64,000 nt of DNA from JAVVWB01 sp036652335. Its GTDB lineage: Bacteria > Synergistota > Synergistia > Synergistales > Synergistaceae. Made by a program: the position numbers and the translations under genes. Shown piece by piece: positions 1 to 7,234 of this stretch. The stretch is from the NCBI GenBank assembly GCA_036652335.1, contig JAVVWB010000001.1, forward strand, positions 1 to 64,000, in the 5' to 3' direction. Each line of letters starts with the position of its first letter. Within the stretch, counting starts at the first letter, position 1. Below the pieces are notes generated by a model, which saw nothing but the letters and a program-made list of their open reading frames with translations, had not been told where the DNA came from and made no database searches.

Positions 1-217
1 CTGTCTGGTATTCAACGTGTGAGATGTTGATTGTGATTCCGCGTTCTCTTTCTTCTGGTGCTTTGTCGATCATATCAAAAGGTGTGAAGTCTGCTCCGCC
101 GTGACGGGCAAGTGTTTTTGTGATTGCTGCGGTTGATGTTGTCTTACCGTGGTCGATGTGACCGATTGTACCGATGTTAAGATGTGGCTTGTTTCTTACG
201 TACTTTTCCTTTGCCAT
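1..217 (-). CDS. tuf: Elongation factor Tu, N-terminal part (gene runs off the left edge)
   Basis: This encodes the first 72 residues of the GTPase that delivers aminoacyl-tRNA to the ribosome. The reading begins [20 protein letters not shown] and continues with the P-loop VDHGKTT, followed by the [19 protein letters not shown] switch I region that is nearly invariant in EF-Tu. Two ATGs lie six bases apart. The one at 217 is preferred because the GGGAGG ribosome site at 226-232 is then about nine bases away, whereas it would almost touch the ATG at 223. A promoter and leader hairpin lie upstream. The rest of the gene is outside the window. Confidence 0.97.
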   Translation of the reverse strand, partial: MAKEKYVRNKPHLNIGTIGHIDHGKTTSTAAITKTLARHGGADFTPFDMIDKAPEERERGITINISHVEYQT

Positions 218-294
218 TTTCATGTGCCTCCCTAGATTTTTGTTTCTTTTTTTTGTTTTTATGCTCTTGTGAGCGTGTTTTCAAGCACATCAAA

Positions 295-318
295 AGAGAC
301 CCGGCATGCCGGATCTCT
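295..318 (-). promoter_or_regulatory. Leader hairpin of the tuf transcript
   Basis: The arms are AGAGA-x-CCGGCA and TGCCGG-x-TCTCT, with a single mismatch, giving a GC-rich stem. On the minus strand it is followed by a run of four T. It would lie 10 to 35 bases after the predicted tuf start. It could stabilise the 5' end or act as a weak attenuator. No gene upstream on this strand would need a terminator here. Confidence 0.5.
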
Positions 319-334
319 AAAGATAGGTGTAAGG

Positions 335-363
335 ATTATACCTTAGTGTTTTGCTTTTTGCAA
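335..363 (-). promoter_or_regulatory. Putative housekeeping promoter of tuf
   Basis: Read leftwards there is a TTGCAA box (363-358), a 17-base spacer and a perfect TATAAT box (340-335). This places the start near 328 and gives tuf a leader of about 110 bases. The spacing and boxes fit a sigma-70 promoter; it has not been mapped. Confidence 0.65.
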
Positions 364-628
364 TAGTTTTTTTTATTTTTGTTTAGTTTGTGGCTGTTTT
401 TTTCTTCCTTTATATATATGTGTGTTTAGGTTATTTTTTTGTTTTTTGTTTATGAACCTTTTTCTTTTGTCTTTTTGGTTTTCTTTTCTTTATTTTTATG
501 TTCTTTCTTTTTTCTTTTTGTCTTTTTTAGTATCTTTTTTTAACTTTTTTGCCTTTTTCTTTTTGTTTGATTAAGTTTTTTTGTTGATGTATTATGTTGA
601 GTATTATAGTTGTTTTGGAGGTGGTGCT

Positions 629-1051
629 TTGTCTTTGGATTTGTCCGTTTTGGCCTCTTGTGATGAGGTTTGGAAGGAGTGGCGTTTTGAACCTTGGCAG
701 AGCGGTTCTGCTTCCGGTTTGTTTAGGCGTGTTTCTTTTATTAAGGCAGGCCTTTTGGGTGAGGTTGCTCGCTATTATGTTGATGATTATGTGGTGTTTT
801 CTTTTTCTCCTGATGATGTTAGGAGGCTTCGTAAGGGCGTTAAGTATGAGTCCGATTTGCTGACTCAGAGGTTTTTCTTTGTTCAGGAGAGTGGAGAGTC
901 TTTTTGTAAGAAGTTTTCTTTGTTGTTTGGCTTTAGAGGGTTTGTGGAGTTTCATTTTTATTCTTTAGGTAGTGAGCCGTCTAAGGATGTTGAGGATTTG
1001 GCTTTTCTTGTTAATAGAGCTTTTGATAAGGTTGGGTCATTTTCCGCTTGA
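629..1051 (+). CDS. Uncharacterised 140-residue protein
   Basis: I do not recognise the family. The product is soluble, with no signal peptide or membrane segment, and rich in aromatic residues: SLDLSVLASCDEVWKEWRFEP near the start, YYVDDYVVFSFS in the middle and DLAFLVNRAFDKVGSFSA at the end. The start is taken as TTG 629, seven bases after a strong GGAGG at 617-621; the frame is open back to 581 without another ribosome site. The codon pattern (T or G in third positions) matches the neighbouring cstA gene, which argues that it is real. It ends 50 bases before cstA and may share its transcript. Confidence 0.6.
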   Translation: MSLDLSVLASCDEVWKEWRFEPWQSGSASGLFRRVSFIKAGLLGEVARYYVDDYVVFSFSPDDVRRLRKGVKYESDLLTQRFFFVQESGESFCKKFSLLFGFRGFVEFHFYSLGSEPSKDVEDLAFLVNRAFDKVGSFSA

Positions 1052-1101
1052 GCGGATTTGATTATATAGGCTTTTTCATTTCATTTTAAGGAGGTTTTTT
1101 T

Positions 1102-2727
1102 ATGTTTGCAGTTATGTTTATTGTTGCAATTGTCATGTTAGCTCTCGGTTATAAGTTTTATGGCGATTTCATGGCAGGTGTTTATGGTCTCAATAATAAT
1201 GAAGCAACTCCCGCAGAGCGTTTGAATGACGGGATGGATTATTGTCCTGCACACCCCGCAGTTGTTTTGGGTCACCATTTTTCTTCTATCGCAGGAGCCG
1301 GGCCTATTGTAGGACCTATTACAGCAGCCTCTATTTTTGGTTGGCTTCCAACGTTTTTGTGGTGTATGATCGGTTCTATTTTTATGGGCGGTCCTCACGA
1401 TATGGGTGCTGTTATTGCTTCTATGCGCCACGATGGTAAGTCTGTCGGTGTCGTTATTGAGAAGTGGATCGGTAAGACTGGTGAGAGGCTTTTCTTAGGT
1501 TTTACTATTCTTTCTCTTGTTCTTGTCGTTGCCGTTTTCCAGGTGCTTACTACTGCAACTTTTGTAGCTGATCCTGTGGTTGCTTTTGTTGGTTGTATGT
1601 ATATTTTGCTCGCTATTATTTCTGGGCTTTTGATTTATCGTTTTAATGTTAATTTTAAGGTTGTTACTGTCGTTATGCTTTTTGTTATCGCTTTTTGTTC
1701 CGTTTATGGCGGTGATTGGGCTTTCGTCAATACAATTTTTGCTCAGAATTCTGATACTTGGAATATTGCAATTTCTGTTTATATTCTTTTGGCTTCTGTG
1801 CTTCCCGTTTGGCTTTTGCTTCAGCCACGTGATTATCTTGCATCCTTTTTCCTTTATTTTGCCGTTATTATCGGCGCTATTGGTATGTTGTTCGGTGGTT
1901 CTCTTAATTCCGGTAATATTCCTATGTTCGCTGAGAATGTTAAGTATTTCGGTCTTTCTAAGGTTCATATGTGGCCTATGCTTTTTGTTATCGTTGCTTG
2001 CGGTGCTATTTCTGGGTTCCATTCGCTGGTTGGTAGCGGTACGACTTCAAAGCAGTTGTCACATGAGAGGGATGCTTTGCCTGTAGCTTATGGCGGTATG
2101 TTGCTTGAGGGGCTTGTCGCTGTTATCGCACTTGGCGCTTTTATGGTTTCCGGTGCAATGCAGGAGGGCGGTCCTACTGCTACTTTTGCTATCGGATTCG
2201 GTCATTTTTGCGCTATTGTCGGTATTGACCCTGTTCTCGGTACACGTCTCGGGATGATTGCTATTAATGGGTTCCTTCTTACTTCTCTTGATACGGCAAC
2301 TCGTCTTGCTCGTTATCAGATTCAGGAGATTTCCGGTAATAAGGTTGATAAGTATACGGCTACTTTGGTTGCTATTATCGCAGCTCTTTGCCTTATTTAT
2401 TTTAAGACTGAGGATGCTTCAGGTAAGGCTATCGCAGCATGGAAGGTTATTTGGCCTGTTTTTGGTGCTTCTAATCAGTTGGTCGCAGCCCTTGCTTTGC
2501 TTGGTATTTCTGCTTGGATTATTCGTGGTCTTAAGAAGAAGGCAACTTTCTTGCTTGTGCCGTTCTGGTTTATGCTTGTTACTAGTATGGCCGGTTTGGT
2601 TATTGAGATTAAGACTACTATGTCTAGCGCCAATCCTAATTATCCTTTAGCAGGTATTTCTGTTTTGCTGTTGGTGTTGGCTTTGCTTTTGGTTAAGGAA
2701 GGTATGGCAGCTATTAGGAAGAAGTAG
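1102..2727 (+). CDS. cstA: CstA family carbon-starvation transporter (peptide or pyruvate uptake)
   Basis: This is a polytopic inner-membrane protein of 541 residues. In the family, CstA-type proteins import peptides or pyruvate. Diagnostic segments are visible near the start: MDYCPAHPAVVLGHHFSSIAGAGPIVGP followed by GGPHDMGAVIAS. Hydrophobic helices continue to the C terminus, with GSGTTSKQL in the middle. It is shorter than the Escherichia coli protein of about 700 residues and matches the short CstA form common in anaerobes. AAGGAGG lies at a good distance before ATG 1102. A hairpin terminator follows. The exact substrate cannot be read from sequence. Confidence 0.93.
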   Translation: MFAVMFIVAIVMLALGYKFYGDFMAGVYGLNNNEATPAERLNDGMDYCPAHPAVVLGHHFSSIAGAGPIVGPITAASIFGWLPTFLWCMIGSIFMGGPHDMGAVIASMRHDGKSVGVVIEKWIGKTGERLFLGFTILSLVLVVAVFQVLTTATFVADPVVAFVGCMYILLAIISGLLIYRFNVNFKVVTVVMLFVIAFCSVYGGDWAFVNTIFAQNSDTWNIAISVYILLASVLPVWLLLQPRDYLASFFLYFAVIIGAIGMLFGGSLNSGNIPMFAENVKYFGLSKVHMWPMLFVIVACGAISGFHSLVGSGTTSKQLSHERDALPVAYGGMLLEGLVAVIALGAFMVSGAMQEGGPTATFAIGFGHFCAIVGIDPVLGTRLGMIAINGFLLTSLDTATRLARYQIQEISGNKVDKYTATLVAIIAALCLIYFKTEDASGKAIAAWKVIWPVFGASNQLVAALALLGISAWIIRGLKKKATFLLVPFWFMLVTSMAGLVIEIKTTMSSANPNYPLAGISVLLLVLALLLVKEGMAAIRKK

Positions 2728-2783
2728 TTTTTTGTTATTTTTTAATTTTTAGTTAGTTTTTGTTAGTTTTTGTTAGTTTTTGT

Positions 2784-2820
2784 TGAGGGGTTTTCTCGTT
2801 TGAGGAAGCCCCTTTTTTTG
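2784..2820 (+). terminator. Intrinsic terminator after cstA
   Basis: The stem AGGGG-TTTT-CTC pairs with GAG-GAAG-CCCCT through some G-T pairs and is followed by seven T. It is preceded by three tandem copies of a ten-base T-rich unit (GTTAGTTTTT). Confidence 0.75.
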
Positions 2821-2866
2821 TGTCGTTTGTGTTGGTTTTATGCTGTTTTTTGGTGTGTTTATTTGT

Positions 2867-2895
2867 TTGACATTGGTTGTCGTTGATAATAGAAT
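2867..2895 (+). promoter_or_regulatory. Putative promoter of cysE
   Basis: A perfect TTGACA (2867-2872), a 17-base spacer and TAGAAT (2890-2895) form a good sigma-70 promoter. The start would be near 2902, leaving a leader of about 130 bases before cysE. Confidence 0.65.
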
Positions 2896-2987
2896 TGTTT
2901 TTAAGTTTGCGTTGTTTTTATTTTGTTTTTTTTGTTTTTTTATTTTTTTCGGTTTAGCGATAGCGTTTTTGATGGCGCTTTTTTGGG

Positions 2988-3011
2988 TCTGTCTTTGAGG
3001 CAGATTTTTTT
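2988..3011 (+). promoter_or_regulatory. Terminator-like hairpin in the cysE leader
   Basis: TCTGTC pairs with GGCAGA around a five-base loop and is followed directly by seven T. It lies between the cysE promoter and its ribosome site. A weaker hairpin with a T run precedes it at 2956-2985. The pair could be an attenuator, but the stem is only six pairs. Confidence 0.35.
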
Positions 3012-3034
3012 CTTTAATTTTGGAGGTGGCTCGT

Positions 3035-3757
3035 GTGAAGGCTTGGACTTTTTTGAAGAGTGATTTTATGGCGGCTATGAATAATGATCCCGCTTTGCCA
3101 AGAAATTTGAGGGGCGCTGTGGAGATTATTTTTTGTACTCCCGGTTTTTTGGCTATTTGCTTTCACAGAGTTATTCATTTTATGCATTGTTCTTTGCATA
3201 TTCCTGTTGTGCCTCGCTTTATTTCTCTTGTGGTTCGCTGGTGGACGGGGATTGAGATTCATCCCGGCGCTAAGATTGGTAAGGGGTTTTTTGTGGATCA
3301 CGGCGCAGGGGTGGTTATTGGTGAGACGTCTGAGATTGGTGATAATGTGACGTTGTATCAGGGCGTTACTTTGGGTGGTACTGGTAAGGATAAGGGCGCA
3401 AAGCGTCATCCTACTTTGGGGAATAATGTGTTTGTGGGTAGTGGTGCAAAGATTTTAGGTCCTATTACTATTGGTGATAATGCTAGGATTGGCGCTAATA
3501 GTGCCGTTTTGAAGAGTGTGCCTGCTAATTCTACTGTTACAGGTATGAGAGCTAGGATTATTAAGATTAATGGTGAGCGTGTGGATAGTTGTTCTACCAG
3601 TGGTGTGCATCCAAGTGAGTTGTGGAGTTGTATTTTCCGACTCGAGGAGGAGGTAGGACGTTTGAGGCAGGAGCTTGCCGATTTTAAGGGCGTGTCTGAG
3701 TGTAAGAAGACCCCGCCTGTTGTTGAGGTCGAGGTCTGTCATAAGCATTCAAAGTAG
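3035..3757 (+). CDS. cysE: Serine O-acetyltransferase
   Basis: This enzyme makes O-acetylserine from serine and acetyl-CoA, the first step of cysteine synthesis. The 240-residue product has the family layout: an alpha-helical N-terminal half, then left-handed beta-helix hexapeptide repeats. These contain HPGAKIGKGFFVDHGAGVVI, the GVTLGGTG turn, and GSGAKILGPITIGDNARIGANSAV. The short C-terminal extension ends in a charged tail. The start is taken as GTG 3035, seven bases after GGAGGT at 3022-3027; the frame also opens with TTG 3020 but that would overlap the ribosome site. No partner cysK is present in the window. Confidence 0.95.
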   Translation: MKAWTFLKSDFMAAMNNDPALPRNLRGAVEIIFCTPGFLAICFHRVIHFMHCSLHIPVVPRFISLVVRWWTGIEIHPGAKIGKGFFVDHGAGVVIGETSEIGDNVTLYQGVTLGGTGKDKGAKRHPTLGNNVFVGSGAKILGPITIGDNARIGANSAVLKSVPANSTVTGMRARIIKINGERVDSCSTSGVHPSELWSCIFRLEEEVGRLRQELADFKGVSECKKTPPVVEVEVCHKHSK

Positions 3758-3785
3758 TTTTTTTTGTTTTTTTTGTTTTTTGTGG

Positions 3786-3816
3786 TTTTTGTAGTTTTGT
3801 AGTTTTGTAGTTTTGT
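3786..3816 (+). repeat. Short tandem repeat between convergent genes
   Basis: Three copies of a nine-base unit, GTAGTTTTG or close to it, run in tandem between the ends of cysE and the SUI1 gene. It is simple T-rich sequence with no evident function. Confidence 0.6.
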
Positions 3817-3819
3817 TTT

Positions 3820-4242
3820 TTAGCCGATGACTATTTGTTTTGTTCCTTTTTTGGAGAACCATTCGGCGGCTCTTTCTTTTATGTCTCCTTGTAGGATTAT
3901 TTTGCCTTCTTCTGTGCGTGCTCCGCAACCGAGGGCTTTTTTTATTTCTTTTGCTAGTGTTTCTATTTTGCAGTTGCTTTCTTTTGATATTGTTATGACT
4001 GTTACTGTTTTGCCTCCACATCCAGCTGTCTTTTTTTGTAGTGTTACTTTGGGAATTTTTAGTTCTTGGGGTTGGGCTGTGTTAGTTTTTTGTGGCTTTT
4101 GAGTGGTTTGGGTGGTTTCTGTAGGCTTTTTGTTTTCCGGTTTGCCTAGTATTGATGCCAGTGAGGCTGAGAGTTGTGTGTCACTTCCTAGGGTGTATCC
4201 GTTGCCTTGTGTGGCTTTTTTATTTTTTTGTTCACGTGCCAT
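3820..4242 (-). CDS. SUI1/eIF1-like translation factor (YciH family)
   Basis: The 140-residue product has a basic, low-complexity N-terminal half rich in K, T, Q and P. A SUI1 domain follows at about residues 65-140: KVTLQKKTAGCGGKTVTVI, then LAKEIKKALGCGARTEEGKIILQGD and a final KGTKQIVIG. Bacterial YciH proteins resemble eIF1 and act on start-codon selection in vitro. GAGGTG lies a few bases before ATG 4242. It converges with cysE and its upstream side faces the GNAT gene. The low-complexity N-terminal half is not part of the known fold. Confidence 0.88.
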   Translation of the reverse strand: MAREQKNKKATQGNGYTLGSDTQLSASLASILGKPENKKPTETTQTTQKPQKTNTAQPQELKIPKVTLQKKTAGCGGKTVTVITISKESNCKIETLAKEIKKALGCGARTEEGKIILQGDIKERAAEWFSKKGTKQIVIG

Positions 4243-4312
4243 TTTTTCACCTCATTGTTGTTTTTATTTTTTTATTTTATATCATTTTTCTGTTTTGAGG
4301 AGATGTTTTATT

Positions 4313-5080
4313 TTGAGCAGTTATGATTTGTTTATGGAAAATTTTTATGCTATGTCTATTATGTTGACTAGGGCTCCTAAGGGGTCTTTGCTTAATATTT
4401 CTTCCGCTATTATTGCATCTTCCGGGTTGCCTTTTGATGATGAGAATTTTTTGTTGTTTGGTCCTAGTGCCAATGCTATTCATATAGATTGCGCTGTTGG
4501 TTTGATGCCGGGGGTAGGTGTGCCTTTTTCTGTGCCTGTTTTTTCTAATACAGATCCTTTTATGCCTTTGTTGGTTAAGGATAAGGTTGCTTGTTCTGAG
4601 TCGAGTCACCATGTGATGGCTTTGTCTAGGAGCGGTGCTTTTGAGTTTGATAAGTGTTGCGAGTTGGTAGATGAGGGTTCTATTGAGGAGTTCGCAGAGA
4701 CGGTGTGGAAAGGGTTTGGAACTAAGGGTAAGGTTTCTGAGGAGTATTTAGAGTTTGCCCGTTATTTGCTTTCTTCTCCTTTTAATAGGTTGTTTATTTT
4801 ACGTAATCCTAGGAAGAAGGCTGTTTCTTGCGCTTTGTTGTGCGATTCCGGTAGTAGTTGTGGTGTTTATTATTTTGCCACTTTGCCTAGGAGTAGGCGT
4901 AAGGGGTTTGCTAGACGTCTTATGTCTTCTGTCGCTTCTGTCGCTTTTGAGAAGTATGAGTCTTTGGTTCTTTTGTCTACTGAGGATGGTTTTCCTTTTT
5001 ATTCTGCTTTTGGCTTTGAGGATTTGGGTGTGCTTCCTGTGTTGCATTGCCCGAAGCTCGAGGGTTGGCATAATTTTTAA
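4313..5080 (+). CDS. GNAT family N-acetyltransferase
   Basis: The 255-residue product has an N-terminal half of unknown type and a C-terminal acetyl-CoA binding region. The latter shows YYFATLPRSRRKGFARRLMSS, the RxxGxA-type loop that binds the cofactor pyrophosphate, and ends with the typical FPFYSAFGFEDLG. The start is taken as TTG 4313, about nine bases after GAGGAG; the frame is open further upstream but that part overlaps the SUI1 gene and is T-rich noise. It probably forms an operon with the next gene, 11 bases away. The substrate is unknown. Confidence 0.8.
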   Translation: MSSYDLFMENFYAMSIMLTRAPKGSLLNISSAIIASSGLPFDDENFLLFGPSANAIHIDCAVGLMPGVGVPFSVPVFSNTDPFMPLLVKDKVACSESSHHVMALSRSGAFEFDKCCELVDEGSIEEFAETVWKGFGTKGKVSEEYLEFARYLLSSPFNRLFILRNPRKKAVSCALLCDSGSSCGVYYFATLPRSRRKGFARRLMSSVASVAFEKYESLVLLSTEDGFPFYSAFGFEDLGVLPVLHCPKLEGWHNF

Positions 5081-5091
5081 GAGGTGTTGTT

Positions 5092-5445
5092 ATGAGTGAG
5101 CTTGTAGATTTTTTTAGAGGGGCTTCTGCTGATACTTTGGTGTGTAGTAGGTGCAATGTGTCAAAGAATGATGTGCTTTTTGCTGTGACTGATGGATGTT
5201 TCGATTTAGATAGTGTTATGAAGTGTGTGCATTTTTGTGATGGCTCTTGCGCTGTCAATAATCCGTCTGGTAGAGGTTGTCTTGAGAATGTGCAAGCTAT
5301 TCTTGATGCTTATGTGCCTGTCTTTAAGATGATGCTTGAGGCTAAGGCGGATCATTCAGAGGAGTATGAAGTGTGTAGTAGCGTTTCTTGTCCCGGTAGT
5401 TGTGGTTCCTGTTCATGCGGTTGTGGTGCTAAGGATAGGGATTGA
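5092..5445 (+). CDS. Small Cys-rich protein of unknown function
   Basis: The product has 117 residues, 13 of them Cys. A CSRC pair lies near residue 18, followed by single Cys in the middle (KCVHFCDGSC) and a dense C-terminal cluster (CPGSCGSCSCGCG). There is no signal peptide. The spacing suggests metal binding (zinc or an iron-sulfur cluster), but it matches no ferredoxin motif I know. It starts at ATG 5092 after GAGGTG and is probably co-transcribed with the acetyltransferase before it. Confidence 0.75.
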   Translation: MSELVDFFRGASADTLVCSRCNVSKNDVLFAVTDGCFDLDSVMKCVHFCDGSCAVNNPSGRGCLENVQAILDAYVPVFKMMLEAKADHSEEYEVCSSVSCPGSCGSCSCGCGAKDRD

Positions 5446-5502
5446 GGGTTTAGGAGATAAGAGCAAGGGCATAACAAGTGCAAAACATAAAATATTAGGT
5501 AA

Positions 5503-5625
5503 ATCAAAGAGAAGATGTGCTTATTACGAGACAACCCTCGGTTTTGAGAAGTGAAGACGTATTATTTATACGTCGAGCAATCAAAATCGGGGGTTGTGAT
5601 GTAATAAGTGCTTATGCTCTTTGAT
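5503..5625 (-). repeat. 123-bp nested palindrome element, copy 1
   Basis: Terminal arms ATCAAAGAG (5503-5511) and CTCTTTGAT (5617-5625) enclose a second stem, CAACCCTCGGTTTTG against CAAAATCGGGGGTTG. Inside that is a hairpin GACGTA/TACGTC. The copy at 62445-62567, read in the opposite direction, has the same length and about 80 per cent identity. Several differences are compensatory: the fourth terminal pair is A-T here and G-C there, and a C-G pair next to the middle stem becomes T-A. The orientation is given so that it matches the copies at 39.5 and 62.4 kb. In that orientation it lies downstream of the SYLF gene. Confidence 0.85.
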
Positions 5626-5629
5626 TAAA

Positions 5630-5869
5630 ACAAAAGCCACTGGACACCGCATTACTACTTGCGGTGAGACGAGATTTAGGGGATTTTAAAAAATATTAAA
5701 TAAAAGAGGTGAAGTTAAAATAAATTTTATGTTATTTCCAAAAGCAAATAAGAGAGATGTTGATTACGAAATAAGGTGCGTCTGTATTATTTGCAATAGC
5801 TTAACAAGAAGACATATGTCTCCTACGCCAAGGTGGTTCTCTTTGTTTTTATGAGTTAGTGGCTTTTGT
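5630..5869. repeat. Long-range 12-bp inverted repeat enclosing a hairpin-rich block
   Basis: ACAAAAGCCACT at 5630-5641 is the exact reverse complement of AGTGGCTTTTGT at 5858-5869. Between them are a hairpin at 5645-5666 and a block at 5749-5846. That block starts AGAGAGATG-TTGATTACGAA, like the start of the adjacent 123-bp element. It also has a GACATATGTC inner palindrome and ends in TTCTCTTT. Confidence 0.65.
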
Positions 5870-5886
5870 TTATGTCTTGTTTTTTA

Positions 5887-6579
5887 TTAACGAGCTTTTT
5901 TCTGCAGTTTGTTTAGTGCGTGGGTTAGCCCCTGTATTCTGCTGTCTGTTGCTGGTTTGTTTAGTGCTGCTTTTGCAGACATGTCTCTGTGCCAGTATGC
6001 TTGGTTTGCGTCTCTGTTTTGGTTTATTACTGAGCCTTCTAGGGATATTCCGGCAAAGAGTCCTTTTGAGATTGAGTAGCTGTAGATTGCTGCTTTTGCT
6101 CTTCCGTCTGTTGCGGCAGATGCGTCTCTTCCCTCTGGGCCTGCTGCGATTGCTACGTCTGCTCCGAGTTTGAAGCTGTTTCCTCCTGTGAATGCACGGA
6201 GTCCTTCATCGTTTGTTATTACAAGTACAAGTCCTACTGATTGCGCTCCTATTTGTAGTCCGAATGATGCTCCTGTTATTGTCATGAATGCAGGGCCTTT
6301 CCATGTGCCGTTGGGGTTTTTGATGAATACGAGTCCTTCTCCAACTTGGCCACCAACTATGAATCCTGCTTTTGTTACTGAGGGGAATATTGCAACACCT
6401 TTTCCCGATTTTATGACGTCTGCTAGTGAGTCTGCATCGCTTTTTTCTGCCATTTCATTTATTAGGTTTGTTGCCATTCTTATTCTTTTTTCGTGGGCTT
6501 TTTCTGCAAAGCTTGCTGTTGCAAAGGATAGTACGATTATGAATGTAGCTAGTATTGTTGCGATTAGTTTCTTTTTCAT
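5887..6579 (-). CDS. Secreted SYLF-domain (Ysc84-type) lipid-binding protein
   Basis: The 230-residue product begins with a signal peptide (MKKKLIATILATFIIVLSFATASFA). The SYLF/DUF500 fold follows: IKSGKGVAIFPSVTKAGFIVGGQ, GPAFMTITGASFGLQIGAQS, and FKLGADVAIAAGPEGRDASA. SYLF domains bind phosphoinositides in eukaryotes; in bacteria the exported versions have no settled role and are probably envelope associated. The spacer downstream carries the first 123-bp element. The gene is divergent from the HIT gene across about 150 bases. Confidence 0.88.
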   Translation of the reverse strand: MKKKLIATILATFIIVLSFATASFAEKAHEKRIRMATNLINEMAEKSDADSLADVIKSGKGVAIFPSVTKAGFIVGGQVGEGLVFIKNPNGTWKGPAFMTITGASFGLQIGAQSVGLVLVITNDEGLRAFTGGNSFKLGADVAIAAGPEGRDASAATDGRAKAAIYSYSISKGLFAGISLEGSVINQNRDANQAYWHRDMSAKAALNKPATDSRIQGLTHALNKLQKKAR

Positions 6580-6733
6580 TTTTTTTCCCCCTTTTGGTTG
6601 TGTTTCTGTGTTGTTTATATCACATTTTTGCTGTCTTAAAAAGTGTTTTTCGCTTATTTTCGTTTATAATAGTTTTGTGTAGTTTTTTATTTTTCTTATT
6701 TTTCTTATTTTTCTTATGAGGAGTTTGATTTTT

Positions 6734-7234
6734 ATGGAGCATCTTTTTGCACCTTGGCGTATGCAGTATATTTTGTCCAGTTGTGGCGAGGATAAGAAGG
6801 ATGAGGGAGGTTCTGGTTGTATTTTTTGTGATTTCCCGAAGTTAGATAGAGATGAAGAGAAGTTGATTTTGTTTAGAGGTAAGTTTTGTTTTGTTATTTT
6901 GAATGCTTTTCCTTATAATCCCGGTCATTTGATGGTTGTGCCTTATCGCCATACTGCGGATTTTTGTAGTTTGTCTTTTGATGAGTCTAGTGAGCTTTTT
7001 GCTCTTTCTCAGAAGTGTCACGAGGTTTTGACTTCTCTTATGAAGCCAGATGGTTTTAATTTGGGTATGAATTTGGGTCGTGTTGCAGGAGCCGGGATTG
7101 ATCAGCATTTGCATTTGCATGTCGTGCCTCGTTGGAATGGCGATACTAATTTTATGCCTGCTTTGGGTGAGGTTCGTGTGGTTTCTGAGGCTCTTTCTTC
7201 TACTTGGAAGAGGCTTAAAGAAGTATGGAATTAG
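6734..7234 (+). CDS. HIT family nucleotide hydrolase or phosphorylase
   Basis: The 166-residue product has the Ap4A-phosphorylase-like HIT layout: MEHLFAPWRMQYI at the start, a GCIFC zinc knuckle, NAFPYNPGHLMVVPYRH in the core, and the catalytic triad HLHLHVVPRW near residue 125. Members hydrolyse or phosphorolyse dinucleoside polyphosphates or AMP derivatives. The start is taken as ATG 6734, ten bases after GAGGAG, because family members begin with this segment; an ATG at 6716 lies before the ribosome site. It overlaps the next gene by ten bases, so the two are translationally coupled. Confidence 0.92.
   Translation: MEHLFAPWRMQYILSSCGEDKKDEGGSGCIFCDFPKLDRDEEKLILFRGKFCFVILNAFPYNPGHLMVVPYRHTADFCSLSFDESSELFALSQKCHEVLTSLMKPDGFNLGMNLGRVAGAGIDQHLHLHVVPRWNGDTNFMPALGEVRVVSEALSSTWKRLKEVWN

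Larger units (their letters stand above)
218..628. other. Gene-free T-rich spacer between tuf and the next gene
   Basis: Apart from the tuf promoter and leader hairpin, this 410-base stretch is low-complexity T-rich sequence. The open frames in it have no codon bias and no ribosome sites. I see no RNA gene. Confidence 0.6.
5446..5886. other. Gene-free, highly structured spacer
   Basis: This 440-base stretch has no plausible coding frame but contains nested palindromes. They are a 123-bp family element (5503-5625), a 12-bp long-range inverted repeat (5630-5641 with 5858-5869) and a small hairpin (CACCGC 5645-5650 with GCGGTG 5661-5666). Inside the long-range repeat lies a divergent element-like block (5749-5846). 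The composition is more balanced than in the other spacers of this region. It could be a structured RNA or an array of decayed mobile palindromes. Confidence 0.65.

Noticed and set aside
527..955. Leftward open frame of 142 codons opposite the gene at 629
   Set aside because: Composition is K, N, T, I and Q filler as expected from the complement of a T/G-rich gene; no ribosome site and no recognisable fold.
5446..5886. Insertion sequence or tRNA gene
   Set aside because: No transposase frame and no cloverleaf with a TTCGA-type arm; only nested palindromes are seen.
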